Positions 43,446-55,310 of a stretch of 64,000 nucleotides of DNA are shown in pieces; positions within the stretch are counted from its first letter, which is position 1, and the number at the start of each line of letters is the position of its first letter. The notes beneath the pieces are model-generated. The model was not told where the DNA came from. It did no database searches and was given only the letters and a program-made list of their open reading frames with translations. The position numbers were made by a program, and so were the translations under genes. The stretch is from Pseudoips prasinana (lineage: Eukaryota > Arthropoda > Insecta > Lepidoptera > Nolidae): contig OX621247.1 of NCBI GenBank assembly GCA_951640165.1, positions 32,524,001 to 32,588,000 on the forward strand. Reading direction: 5' to 3'.

Positions 43446-44335
43446 TTGATATACAACATTTAACGTAATTGACGCACACCCCCAAACACCCCAATTAGAA
43501 TATTATGATATAATCATAATACATGCACTGAAGTTTTAATTTAATATGTGTATGCATTGTTATTTACAAAATTAGTTTCTTAGAATAAAGTTTATTTTTC
43601 TTTATTTTGTATTGAATGATGTAATTTGTATGAATACAAACAAAACTGCGATTTGAAAAGTCTTATTACTTTGACTTACGGTCTATTTCAATTTGTTTTT
43701 ACTGTACAGGGTTAATATGACAATAATTTCCGTAGTTTTAATTATTTTGAGATAAAAAATTACCTATATTAAAAATGATATAAATCGTTTCAGTAGACGA
43801 TTCTGAACAAACTATTTTCAGGATGTGCGTTAATTAAGTTACATGTTGTATATTCCCTCGGGGCGACTTATACGCCCCCACGCCGCCAGCAAATGGGCCT
43901 ACTTTAATATTATGAACCTATATTAATATTATGATCAGACTATCAATCAGTGCAGGGTGTATGCACAAATACAGGTGCACTCTCTAATCCTTCGCTCTAA
44001 TGATCCGATAGGACTGCCTAGCTGACACGATCGGAGAGAAGTCAGGCGAAGGACTTTAATGTAATGTTAAGATCCGGGTGAAGCAAGCGTCCACATGTTA
44101 CAGTGACAACTTAATATCATGCCCGTTACTGACTTAGTTGTAAAAAGATCATACGCTTTCCTGATTGTCGGCTTCACTTATTGTGTTGTTATGTCGCTAC
44201 GGTTTTATAATATGTATTAAAAGATGTTTCTTCTTTGTTAGAATTTATTTATTTACCATTAAATTAAAACTTAACATTTCTTATATTATTTCTTACTTGT
44301 TTAAGATAACGCACGACAACTAGGTAATTGAACCC
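43446..44335. other. Mostly unassigned; one SINE B fragment
   Basis: Apart from 43970-44065 nothing is recognised. 43857-43900 (TATTCCCTCGGGGCGACTTA) resembles 55254-55285 and may be more of the RTE-like remnant. Confidence 0.4.
43970..44065 (-). repeat. SINE family B fragment
   Basis: Plus strand TAATGATCCGATAGGACTGC then CGGAGAGAAGTCAGGCGAAG is the worn reverse complement of the SINE B middle (TGACCTCTTTCCGG...CATCGGATCATGAG). Confidence 0.5.
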
Positions 44336-44470
44336 CTCCGTAATTGACGGACACAAAGTAAATCTAGACTCAGAACTACTATTTATGGGGCACACAAAAA
44401 GTGGTCCTGCGCGGTTATCGAACCCGGGACACGAAGTGGCGAGGCGGCTGTCTTCAGATTCAGATTAAGA
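44336..44470 (-). repeat. SINE family C, head and first body half
   Basis: Plus strand: AATTGACGGACACAAAGTAA, TAGACTCAGAACTACTATTT, then GTTATCGAACCCGGGACACG and AAGTGGCGAGGCGGCTGTCT, the reversed tRNA-like head. Confidence 0.75.
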
Positions 44471-44864
44471 CAGTCTTAAATTTCTACAGACGTATACAAC
44501 ATTCGTGAAATAAAATACACTTAATATACTGAAAGAAACACAACTTTAAAAAAACAATGTCTTTAAACTATATTACGAATGTGACTTAAATTTAAGAACT
44601 ACATAAAATTTTTGTAAAAGTAAAATAAAGAAACGCAGAAAAATAAAAATTCTTGCAAAGAAATAATATTAAGATGTAAATAAGTTACCGCCACATTATC
44701 ATATTTTATGTATTTTATTATTTAGTCATTTGAGATTTGCTTGATTGCGTCAACACATCTAAAAATCGCTTATTTTTTCCAAAATGTTTTCAAGTTGCAG
44801 TTGCTTTTTTTTTGGTTGTACGTGTGGACGGTTAAGTCGTGTTTGTTGAAGTTATATGTGAGAA
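44471..44864. other. AT-rich spacer, nothing recognised
   Basis: No coding frame or shared repeat seen between the SINE C copy and the Helitron end. Confidence 0.45.
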
Positions 44865-45219
44865 CTAGCTGGTGCCCGCAACTTCGTCCGCGACAATTTT
44901 AAATGATGACCTATGTAACTACTTACTTCTAGCTGAATCTAAATAATATAACTTTCAAAATTTAAGAAAACCTTACCTATATATAACCTAACTAAGGAAG
45001 AAACTAAAGACTACTTTGCTAAGGACCCGATATCATCAACCAAAAAAATCAAAGAATACATTTCAATTGTCCTTAAAGATAGCCACAATAGCCAGTAAGT
45101 CAAATAAAGTAAAATAATAATCAACGATGCATTAATCACAAAGGTAACTCCAATTAGATTAAGTTACAACCACGGCATTGATTAGTCTAAAATCACATTT
45201 TGTGAACGAAACCATAGCG

Positions 45220-45416
45220 CGATCTAAAGCAATGATTACGCCATCTACCAACAAAAATATAAACTTGTAAAGCGGTAAAATTAAGATGTGTGCATATTTT
45301 TGGGTGAGATTTAGGCGATCATCTATTGATTTAGTTTTGGACTTTTCAAGCATTTATTTATTGTAACCGATATGCCAAATAAGTTCCGCGATCTGAAATG
45401 ATATTAACGCCATCTA
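45220..45416. repeat. Tandem unit of ~176 bp at the Tc1 insertion site
   Basis: GCGATCTAAAGCAATGATTACGCC...(45218) is repeated as GCGATCTGAAATGATATTAACGCC (45389). The second unit continues after the Tc1 element at 47061 (ACTTGTAGAGCAGTAAAATT versus ACTTGTAAAGCGGTAAAATT at 45264). The Tc1 therefore landed inside the second of two diverged units. Confidence 0.65.
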
Positions 45417-47060
45417 CACTCGCGAGCAACCAAATCGACTCAAGCCTTGTCGGCGCACACATACATTGATACAACTAAAATCATGAATGGAAATTATTAA
45501 AATGATATGTCATTCGAAAGCTTAAGATGTCAGCTTTAATTTGATATCATTATCATTGAAATCCATCCATCATTTTTGAAATAAATGATGTCTGAATGCA
45601 AGAGTAGGAAAAACGGGAATTTAGGAAAAAGGGTATGTGTCTCGTATTTGACAAATTAAACAAAAAAAATTAAAAATAAAATTATTTTATTTAAATCAGT
45701 ATTTCGTATTGCCCCCTCTAGCCCTAATTACATCCCGCAGTCTGTTTTTCATGGACCTTATCAATTTTTTGACATTTTCTTGAGGAATGCCGTCCCACTC
45801 CTCTAATAATGCTGTCTTTAGCTCGTCTACGCTTGAAGGGACTGGATTTCTGGCCCGAACTCTTCTTTTAAGGTCGTCCCATAAGTGCTCGATGGGATTC
45901 ATGTCAGGACTGAGCGCAGGCCAGTCCATCGTGCGTAATTCGACCTCTTGCAGAAACTGTCGAGTGACTCGTGCCGTGTGGCAGCGGGCATTGTCGTGCA
46001 TTAACACGAAGTCTTCACCGACAAACCCTGCGTAGGGCACAACATGATCCAGTAGAATGTCGGTGATGTACCGATCAGCTGTTAGCCCGCCTCCTCGGCC
46101 GCCCCCAGGCACGAAAACAAGTTCGGTTTTTCCCTCTAAAGAGATACCAGCCCACATCATGCAGGAACCGCCGCCATATGCCACTGTTTCAGCGAAACAA
46201 CATTGGGCAAATCGTTCTCCCGGACGCCTGTAGACTCGGCCTCTCCTGTCACTGCCATGCAGACACATTCTGCACTCATCAGTAAACAGGACCGATCGCC
46301 ATTGCGCAACGCTCCAATTGAGATGCTCTCGAGCAAATTGAAGGCGCGCTTGTCGGTGGCCTGCAGTCAACTTAGGGCCCGTCGCAGGTCTTTTTGGCGT
46401 CAAGTTGGCTTCCTTCAAGCGTCTTCTCACTGTCCACTCGCTGACAGCCACTTGTCGTACACGTCTCAGTTCTTGCTGCACATCAACGCCCGTAAGGTGT
46501 CGATTGCGCAGCGAGGTTGAGACAATGAAGCGGTCGTCTCTCTCTGAAGTGCACCGGTGGCGGCTCGTTCTTGGTCTCCGATTGAAGGCACCAGTCTCTT
46601 GGAACCGTCTGTATACTCGGGATACAGAAGACTGGCTCAAGTGGAGCTGGGCAGCGATTGCTCGCTGATTTAACCCTTGTTGCAACAAGGCAACAACTTG
46701 AGCGGCTTCTTCTGGTGTGGTATCCATGGGTTAGCGAAAACAAGGAATGCAATTTACGGAGATGTGTACCGGTCAACCTGTAACAAGCAACTGATAAGAT
46801 AAACCGGAAGTGGGGGGTTTTATAGCGGGAGCAGGTAGCGCAAGTCGTGGATTCCTAAAGAGGTAATTTACGCTGACGGCCAATTAAAATGTGTCAATAA
46901 ATCAGCGCTTAGTTTTTTTTAAGGTATTGATGTTAATTGAAAGCCTAATTCTTCAGCTTTCGAATGACATATCACTTTTGTAATTACCATTTATCGTTTT
47001 AGGAAAATCAATGTATATGTGCGCCGTCTAGGCTTGAGTCGATTTGGTTGCTCGCGAGTG
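45417..47060 (-). mobile_element. Tc1-like transposon, complete (1,644 bp)
   Basis: Flanked by TA (45415-45416, 47061-47062). Termini CACTCGCGAGCAACCAAATC / GATTTGGTTGCTCGCGAGTG, with inverted repeats of about 110 bp and scattered mismatches that also share GATATGTCATTCGAAAGCT at the inner end. It contains one intact transposase gene. Starting with CACT rather than CAGT is unusual for Tc1. Confidence 0.9.
45696..46727 (-). CDS. Tc1-like transposase, DD34E, intact (343 aa)
   Basis: A single frame from ATG (46727) to stop, the usual length for a Tc1 transposase. N-terminal ~110 residues: a paired-like helix-turn-helix pair (AAQLHLSQSSVSRVYRRFQ at 25-43; a second at ~85-110, EWTVRRRLKEANL), expected to bind the terminal repeats. 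Catalytic domain: D150 in LFTDECRM, D245 in MHDNARCHT, E280 in SPDMNPIEHLW, with 34 residues between the last two. A glycine-rich strip PGGGRGGGL (207-215) lies between the first and second acid. No frameshift or stop. GC content and codon use are higher than the surroundings, as expected for a recent arrival, perhaps by horizontal transfer. It cuts and pastes the element at TA. Confidence 0.93.
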   Translation of the reverse strand: MDTTPEEAAQVVALLQQGLNQRAIAAQLHLSQSSVSRVYRRFQETGAFNRRPRTSRHRCTSERDDRFIVSTSLRNRHLTGVDVQQELRRVRQVAVSEWTVRRRLKEANLTPKRPATGPKLTAGHRQARLQFAREHLNWSVAQWRSVLFTDECRMCLHGSDRRGRVYRRPGERFAQCCFAETVAYGGGSCMMWAGISLEGKTELVFVPGGGRGGGLTADRYITDILLDHVVPYAGFVGEDFVLMHDNARCHTARVTRQFLQEVELRTMDWPALSPDMNPIEHLWDDLKRRVRARNPVPSSVDELKTALLEEWDGIPQENVKKLIRSMKNRLRDVIRARGGNTKY

Positions 47061-47438
47061 TAGTTACAAAATGTTGAACTTGTAGAGCAGTAAAATTAAG
47101 ATGAATATTTTTTGGGTGCCATCATCTCGACACCAACAATTTATAGCTAACTCGAATTTTAGATAAAATCGTTTTTTATCCCAATTTGATTAAAATGACA
47201 TTATTAATTTGTTATAAAAATTATAAAAAAATAAGTTATAAATCTTATAAAACTAAATCTTTACTTAGATGACGACAACTACTTTTTAAGCAACTTGGCA
47301 TAATAAACTATATTATCTATAATTCGAGTTGGCGTAAATTGATGGTGACGATCTATTGAATCAGTTTTGGATTACTTTTCTAACAACAAATTATTCCCTT
47401 AATTTTGACTTAAAAACATGTAGTGCTTTATTTTTAAC

Positions 47439-48300
47439 TGAAAAACCAAATACCAATTTTCATGCGTATAACTCCAAAAAAAAACCAGATTTTCATACAA
47501 ACTTATATTCCCTATTTTAGTCGTCCTTAGGGATGGAATTAATATTTAACTGAAATGCCAAATAGCAATTTTCATACGTTTAACTTAAAACGTGTCACAT
47601 TTTTGATACAAACATACGTCCCCAATTTTACGCCCTTGGGAGTGGAACTATCAAAATCATAGAATATATATTTTAATTTTTAATTGCAAGGCCAAATACC
47701 AAAGCCTTTAACATAAAAAATTACGGATTTTCATCCCTTATTTTACTCCCTTAGGGGTTGTATTTTCAAAAACTCTTCTTTAGTGGATGCCTAAAAGTTC
47801 ATAAGAGGTACCTATTGTCAAAATTTCAAGTCTCTAACTCCAGCCGTTTATACTGTGAGTTGATAATTGATATCAGTCAGTATAAACTTAACCCTATTTT
47901 GCGCCCTTGGGGTGGAATTTCTAAAAATCCTGAAATCAATGTTTTATGTTTTTTAACAGAAAGGCCAAGTACTAATTTTCATGCGTTTATCTTCAAAAAT
48001 ATCGCATTTTTCATACAAACTTACATACCCTATTTTATGCCCTTTGGGGTGGAATTTTCAAAAATCAGGAAATATATATTTTTATTTTTAACTGAAAGGC
48101 CAAATACCAATTTTCATGGTTTTAACTTCAAAAATGTCGCATTTTTCATACAAACTTACATCCCCTATTTTTCGGCCTTGGGGGTGAGGATTCCAAAAAT
48201 CGTGAAACATGTGATTTTTATTTTTAATTGGAAGGCCAAATACCAATTTTCATGCCCTTAACTTCAAAAATGGCCAAGTTTCATACTAACTGTGCACCCC
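47439..48300. repeat. Minisatellite in Helitron, ~135-bp unit, about 6 units
   Basis: AGGCCAAATACCAATTTTCA-type starts recur near 47439, 47548, 47684, 47957, 48089 and 48226. Each is followed by a TTCAAAAATGTCGCATTTTT-like stretch, CATACAAACTTACATCCCC and CGCCCTTGGGGTGGAATTTT. One 273-bp step equals two units, where a degenerate unit lies. The 167-codon frame at 47758-48261 is an artefact of the repeat. Confidence 0.75.
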
Positions 48301-48466
48301 CGTTTTACCCCTTTAGGGGTTGAAATTCGAAAAATCCTTCCTTATTCCTTGTCTACATTATAAAGAAAACATTTATGCACAATTTCAATTTTCTAGGTCC
48401 AAGGGTTTGGGCTGGGCGTTGATGAGTCAGTCAATCAGTCAGGACTTCTCTTTTTATTTATATAGA

Positions 48467-49077
48467 TTACATAATGAGCGTAGCAATAGTATATAATATT
48501 CTTTAATAGCACAGAGACATACAAAAAAAATATTATGTGTATACCTAATCATAATAACAAGTTATATCAAAGCGTTACATTTTAGATGTGTATGTATGTA
48601 TGTGTGTCCTTGGAATGGAACCGGATTATACTATTGCCAATAGGCCATGTATATCTATATACTCAACTATATATTACCCAATGATAACCATTTTTGTTAA
48701 GTGTTTTATATGGTATTTAAATTATCCGCTGGTCCTTATGTGCGCTATTTTCTATTTCTATTGGGAGTCTCGTCCCAGTCTAACTTGGCGCGGACTATTT
48801 GAGCTACCAGAACTATTTGAGCGATTGTAATCTGACCTCAAATATGATAGTAGGGAACCAGTAAGTCACATGATTATACTATAATGGGACATATGCTATT
48901 TGCTTGCGGTATGTCAGTTTATAGATGGGTCACGGCAAAAGTGCTCTTATTTATGTGCACTTCTTTCGAAGGTTCGGGTCCCGCAATGAATGACAGAGAC
49001 CCACTAGGCGGCTTGAACAACCATTGCCACTTTTTTATTTATAATAACTATTGATAATAAATATTGATAATAACTGT
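48467..49077. other. No gene recognised
   Basis: The frame at 48588-48830 matches nothing known. CCCACTAGGCGGCTTGAACA (48990) has a weak relative at 50190 (CCCTACTAGGCAGCTTTAAC), an unnamed repeat. Confidence 0.4.
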
Positions 49078-49253
49078 ACACACTAATATTATAAAGGCCA
49101 AAGTTTGTGAGTGTGTATGTTTGTTACTTCTTCACGTCTAAACGGCTGGAGGAATTTTAATAAAATTTGGTATGGAGTTAGCTGACAACCTAGATAAACA
49201 CATAGGCTATAATTTATAAAATTTAACGCGGGTAAACCGCGGTGCAAAGCTAG
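49078..49253 (+). mobile_element. Short non-autonomous Helitron
   Basis: ACACTAATATTATAAAGGCC, ACGTCTAAACGGCTGGAGGA, TTTAACGCGGGTAAACCGCG, ending GCAAAGCTAG before T. Same family as 34662-34848 and 54291-54467. Confidence 0.8.
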
Positions 49254-52200
49254 TTAAACATAAAACCGAAAGAATTTACAAAATCTGTTCACTAACAACG
49301 GAGAAATCTCGAAATATACATAACCATATCAGCCGAAAGACGTGTGAGTCGAATTGATACTCTCTATGTTTTCAAGTTGTTTAATGAAGTAAATTAATTT
49401 GGCTTCTCACTACATATGAAGAATATCAAATCTCACCATGACAACTGGGACTTCATTAAACATACTCCCCGAGACACGCAGGGTGGTCCCTAATACCAAT
49501 TAGACTCCGGAATAAATCTTAGTTTTAGCGCAAAGATGGTTCGGTGCAGTCTATAGGGGCTGAAAAGATCCTATTATCTAATAACGATTCTGAACGACCT
49601 ATTTGGAGAGTTGACATAAACTACCTGAAGCTCAGAGTGCTTAGGTTTACATTTCAAACAGTAAAATAATACTACAAGCTTACTAAACATAACACCGACC
49701 CAATCATACAGGAATGCAGTTGCTTTGAAAACAAAATGCGAAGCTAATGCTTCAAATATTTATAATTACAATAAACAGACAGAAACCTTAGTTAAAATAC
49801 CTTACAGAATAGTTGTCTAGATGCTTGTGCAGAATTTCCAACGTGAAAAGCATCCCAAGAATGAATTTCTCTCTATCTTTGGTTTATTACCTGTTGGCTT
49901 TGTTAAGGGGCTATTAAGTTATTATTTTCTTCATTATACGTCTTTAACGTTTCAATTTTCTTTAAGGAAAACACACATAAAGTCAGATGATGCCACTAAA
50001 AGTAACTTAGCTGACTTAACCAATTGTTTTTATCGGTCCATTAATGGTAGGGGAGATTAAGCACCTAGATGCGCGGTTAGTCTTAGATGGGTAATCACTT
50101 AAGTGGTCAATATTATTGAGGATCCTTCGTGAATTGGAAGGTACGTTAAGATGTCGTACTATATTAGTCCACAGTAATTAAGCTATGATAGAGCCCTACT
50201 AGGCAGCTTTAACCACTCCGACACTACGGTAAACACATCTTCTTCTTATCGTGTCGATGGTAGGAATTAAAGGTAAACACATACGATTAAATAAAAAATG
50301 CAATACATTGCGCAATAAAGTCCTAAAGATTTCATTTTAGGACTTAATTAAATTGCAATGTACAGCGAAAATAGTACAATGTATGTGCTCTCCTCGCGTC
50401 TATTTCATCTATAATTGATACTCTGAGTGAGGAACTTGGAAAATGTTTGGTTTATAAAGTTTTAGTCCAGCAATATTTCTTTCCATCTAGCTGGGAATAG
50501 ATTTGTTATATGATAAAATTTAAGTAACTTTACTCACAGGCTGCATGGTTACCGTAAAGCACAATAATCTTTGCAAAGCTTTAAGAATCTTCGAATTTCC
50601 ATCTTGGCACGTCTCCATTATTACACTCAACATTGATAAAAATATAGACCAAACATTGTGTCCCCGAACACTTGTATAATGCATCGTAGCATTTCTGTTT
50701 AATTGAAAAGCTTTTGAAGCAGATTAAAATCTACATATTTATCAATAACATTCAATCTTGACATCTCTAAAATATATTGCACGAGACAGACTTAACTCGG
50801 CAATCCTTCCAGGACTCAGTCTTCCCTATAATTGCATTCTTCCAAACACATGTCTGAATTGAATTCCTTCAGAGTCAGACAATAGTGTCTGCGCAGTAAA
50901 TCTGCACTACAGCTCGTTAATAGAAGCACCCTAGTGCGTCTGTTTAATTGAAGAACTGTCTCACTCATCCAGCCATCCCCTTGTTTTTGTCTCATCTGAA
51001 CTCAAATAGAACATGTTGGGGTGATAATTAATGCAGCACTTTTAAGGTAATTGCGGTAGACGTATGTTGACATTGTGGATGTTTGTTGCAGATGTTTGGG
51101 ATGTGCTTTGTTATCGAGGTTTGTTTTTAATTTGTGTTGTTGATAATGGTTACTTCAGTAAGGGTTTAACCCTCTTGTTACTAGAGTGGAATGGATGGCT
51201 TATATAACATAGAGTGAACTTAGTATCCAAGTGTCTATAGTGGCAACATCCATGATGCATTTCGTTGACTATAGACACTCAGAATTGTTATTTGAGTATT
51301 GTTTAAACGACAACCAACAAGCTAGGTTAGAGCTTGTCCATTATATCTGTTTTAAGGATTTAGCTAGTAAACGCTTTAAATTATCGACGAAACTCGCAAG
51401 AAAAACGTAATTCCTTACTGATAATATGGTTGATAAGATGGTTATAAAAAAGGGCGCACTAAAAATTTGCTGAACTGGCCACAATAAGAAAATATTTAAG
51501 TACGGTTTTTTTTTGACGAATTGCAGTTTTTTTTTAGTTTATTGGCAGTAGATGTATTATCAGATTTCACAGATACAATCAAACCTACAAAACCATTTGG
51601 GTGTGGATGCCTCCCATAGCATTTGGTGCAATATCATCATATAAAAAAAATATATTTTACATTTACTGTAAGACTATGGGTCTTGCCATAAATCCAGCAA
51701 TAAACAGGGATTTCATTTCTATTTAGACTCCGTCCAAACGCTTTCCCCGGAGAACAAAAGCCGAAAGTAATAGCCCAAGATCGCCCTCATCAATAACACT
51801 TCCGTAAACAAGCTGTATTTCAGGAAGTCGTTTGTCAACGTCGGCATGACACTTAGTTAAATGGCCACCCCTCGTCCTACAAAAAGGCAAGGTGTTATGA
51901 ATTTATAACGCGTATGTAGTTTTAGGACCGCCAGTCTCCATCGTCATAACTTGCGAGCGGGAATTTTATATGCGGTCGTTCGGGAGACCCTTAAAATTAT
52001 TTACTACGTCCCGAATAGTCCCCCGATCCTTTCTTACTGTTACTTTTATGTGTAAATTTGGGTCAAATGCTTGCCGACATGACAAATTACACTTTGGAGA
52101 TAGGTAGGTACTAGAAGTAAATATTTTTGTGAATATTTGCTTGGAGGAAAACTTTTCTCAGTTCAATCGCGTGCACAGCTCGTTATATGAAAATGTAGCC

Positions 52201-54290
52201 AACAGCCGATAGGAATGTTTCCAATGTTGGTATTTGCAGACTAGATTTACTATTCCGAATTCGGCCTCTGTCCATTTCCACGAGAGAAGATTAAACTTTA
52301 ACCAAGTTTTACGTATATTTTCTTCGGTTTCTCTGTCCCCAGCCGCTCGAGAGATCTAAGTAACGTTGCGTTGTTGCAATTTTACATGTACTTGACTCTA
52401 TTTTCTCTGAATAAAAGTTACTAGTACGAAATAAGTAACACTGCAAATTTATAGTTACTTGTTCTATAGATATCCCTAGAGATAACATCGGAAACATTAT
52501 CTTCCCGACTAAGATATTTCACACAAATGACCTAGGTTATGTAAAAACGAAGATTGCGTGTGAAATACACAACTGTTATTACTATCCCTCTGATAATATT
52601 CAAATAGGAACGTAATATTTATTCAGGAACAAATGAAAAAACGGCAACACCGTATTACGTATGAATTTGGCAACCGTAAACGTGAACGTTAAAGCCATAA
52701 TAATATGTGCAATAAAAATATTTCCTTTTTAACTAGGTAAGTATTCGATTATGCTTCCCAACCAAGAGGTTATCATGACAATTGCCTGAAAAAACCGGGT
52801 AGTTAGAATATATTTGGGAGTCGTTCTTTGGCACATCTTTATGGGTTCCTGGTCTTTACTCTCTAGTAACTTATTTATACAGTCACAGCAAGCAAATTAT
52901 TCCCTGATTTTTCTGTATGAAATTCTTTGTAAGTCTTGAGATGTTTCCGAAGTAAGCTCAACTTTCATCCAATGTTTTCGAACTTCCAAGTTATTATAAT
53001 AATATAGTTTATTGCCTATTTTCAAACATCGAATCCCATTCCACCTTGGAAACGACACAAACTTTGCCTGAAATGTAAACTTCCCTTGAATTAATTTAAA
53101 CAGAAAATTGTGACCAACTTTTACGACACCTGTCACAACTTTTTATGAAAAATAATCCTATGCCGTGACTAGAACGGGTTAAAAGTTTTAACTTTCTAAA
53201 GATTTCAACCTTCTGCTATTGACAAGGTCTTTGTTACGATGAATTAAAGGAAGAAACTGTTTGCCAAAAACGAATCTCCCGAAAAGCCATTAGGGCACGT
53301 AGTTAAGTTTGGAACAAAGCGCCTTTATTCTTCCATCTCACGCTCAATTTAACTTCAAACATCCCAAACACGCCTCGATTTCCATATTATCTATCTACCC
53401 TTTCGGTACATAAAATTTCTTCGGTGTATAAGGTGATACAAACAATGCACCCTCGCCCTTTTCCATGTAAATGCCAGGCTAGCCTCCATGCCGTAGCAGC
53501 TCAATATCTAAGTTTAAAATGTAAACGTCTAGAAATAGCAGACTCGAGGGATTAAATGGAACGATGCCGTTTTAAAGTTTCCTCCCAGTCTGTTTTACAG
53601 ACAGACAGTTTAGTGTATACTTTGGGATTCTCTATGAAATATGGGATAAACTTTGATATATTTCCTTATGTTTTCGTAGGTTAGTGTTAAACTATGCTTT
53701 TGATGTCTGTTATGGCTAAACAACTTGTTAAGCATATAATTTATGGACTATTGTGAGTTATTTAACTAGGTATAGTTTGTCAACTGGATATTAGTGTCAC
53801 TTTCAACCTGTAAGGCCGCAATTTATTTACTGTATTAAACCCAAAAGCTTTCGGTTCACCACAGTTTGGCACAATTCGTTGTTTTGCTAGGATTATCCAT
53901 ATATGTATATCTAACATTAGTGAATATCATAAGTGAGTTAACGATAGCAAATATTTTGCAATGATTACTGTTCAGTTGCAAAATTCGTATGAGGTATCAG
54001 CGATACTTAAAACGAACTTGCAATGAAAGAGCATTTATTACACAAATTTCGCTATTGCTTGGCTTCTGTAAGATACATTAAATGAAGCATAATTTTTCAT
54101 TGCATAAGTAGCAAGGGACCGCGCTGCGTGGGTTTATGTAAAAGAAGAGAACTATCGATATATACCGTGACCCTTATTGCCCATATCTATATGCGGAGGC
54201 TTGTTATTAGCAATATGTTAATCTATCTGTAATATTTAATCTTTTATTAGTCTGTAAGTCTTCTGTAAAAATAAATAAATAAAATAAATA
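49254..54290. other. Repeat-poor stretch, no gene recognised
   Basis: About 5 kb with no SINE, LINE, Helitron or TIR element that I can see, and a more even base composition than its surroundings. Short frames (49821-50060, 52309-52497, 52897-53136) do not resemble known proteins. Could be intron or intergenic DNA of a host gene. One weak inverted repeat lies at about 50310-50360. Confidence 0.4.
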
Positions 54291-54467
54291 CTAGCTGCGC
54301 CCCGCGGATTTGCCCGCGTTAAACTTTATAAGTCATAGCATATGTGTTATTCGGATCTATCAGCTATAAGACTACAAAGTTTCATCAAAATCTATTCGGT
54401 AGATTTTGCGTGAAAGTGTCAGAAACATCCATACTCACAAACTTTCGCATTTATAATATGAGTAGGA
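54291..54467 (-). mobile_element. Short non-autonomous Helitron
   Basis: Minus strand TCCTACTCATATTATAAATG to AACGCGGGCAAATCCGCGGG and GCGCAGCTAG, between A and T. All Helitron end features are present. Confidence 0.85.
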
Positions 54468-54547
54468 TCTTGCCTGACTATTACATATTTTCCGCATAGA
54501 GTTGCAAGTTCGTATGACTTTCCAATGATCCGTAATACAAGTTTGCA

Positions 54548-54578
54548 TAAGCTTAGTTTGGTTGCCAAACTAAGCTTA
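54548..54578. repeat. 14-bp perfect inverted repeat, 3-nt loop
   Basis: TAAGCTTAGTTTGG, TTG, then CCAAACTAAGCTTA. Confidence 0.85.
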
Positions 54579-55089
54579 GAGGATATATGAGCCCAACGTT
54601 GGTCCATAGTAAGACGATAATTTGGAATAAACAAAAATATCTATATCTATAAAACAATCCGATTAGTTATGAAACAAAATGATGCCAAGCGAATTTATTT
54701 TCAGCTTATTTGTCAAACTGATGTGTCAACATTTACAATATGACGATTTAATCAGTGATTTAGGTTCCTTAAAATATGAGACTCTATTTTTACACATTAA
54801 TGTAATCAGAAAGGTAATTTATACTTGCACACTCGTCAAGCATGTTAATCCATCGGACCACAATTATCCAGTAAGATCTAGAGCTAATATTGCGACGAAG
54901 AAAACGAACGTCAGGTATAAGTACTTATTACAACGCTGATATTCATTTTTATTGGATTATAAGTAAAGAAATAGACGTAACAGAGAATTGTAGGGCTTTC
55001 TTGTTTATGACTTGGGCACTTCTTAGTCTTTACGATTCGATCCTTCAAAGATAATTCAGAAATATTTTGCTACGTAACTAGTTAACCCT
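54579..55089. other. No gene recognised
   Basis: The frame at 54679-54939 (86 codons, ATG start) has no recognised relative. Confidence 0.4.
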
Positions 55090-55310
55090 TAATTGGTCAT
55101 AGAATAGCTGTAAGAAGTCCCCTGCTGGACAAAACCTGCCCTAAGAGTTGTCTTTGGGGATATGCAATAATCGCCACGCTTGGCAGACGGTTTGGCGATC
55201 GCAGTATGTTGGTCATAGTACTCAGAAAGAAGCTGCTGCACGTTCTCTGGTAAATATTCCCTCGGGTCGACTTCTACGCCCCCCACGGCATAAGATGGGG
55301 GTGATGAAAT
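55090..55310 (-). repeat. RTE-like LINE 3' remnant
   Basis: Minus strand encodes VEVDPREYLPENVQQLL then, further on, ISPKTTLRAGFVQQG, resembling C-terminal ends of lepidopteran RTE-like ORFs. It shares AATCGCCACGCTTGG with 43367 and GACAAA/CTGCTGGAC wording with the other RTE tails. Confidence 0.5.

Larger units (their letters stand above)
44865..48466 (-). mobile_element. Non-autonomous Helitron with a Tc1 element inside
   Basis: On the minus strand it begins TCTATATAAATAAAAAGAGA with AGTCCTGACTGATTGACTGA and ends GCGGACGAAGTTGCGGGCAC CAGCTAG, between A (48467) and T (44864). These are the two ends of a family common in Lepidoptera, and TC...CTAG with A/T insertion is the Helitron signature. 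There is no Rep/helicase. Without the Tc1 element it is ~1.96 kb. The half nearer the 5' end is a minisatellite (47439-48300). Confidence 0.75.

Noticed and set aside
46203..46668. Plus-strand ORFs of 87-105 codons across the Tc1 gene
   Set aside because: Shadow frames of the intact minus-strand transposase.
47758..48261. 167-codon open frame as a possible gene
   Set aside because: It runs through minisatellite units; its repeated NFHAFIFKN-like text comes from the ~135-bp DNA repeat.
47439..48300. CRISPR array, because of regularly spaced repeats
   Set aside because: The units are long, diverged and lack unique spacers; eukaryotic minisatellite in a Helitron.
52897..53136. 79-codon minus frame as a host gene exon
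   Set aside because: No ATG-supported structure, splice context or recognisable domain; could not be supported.
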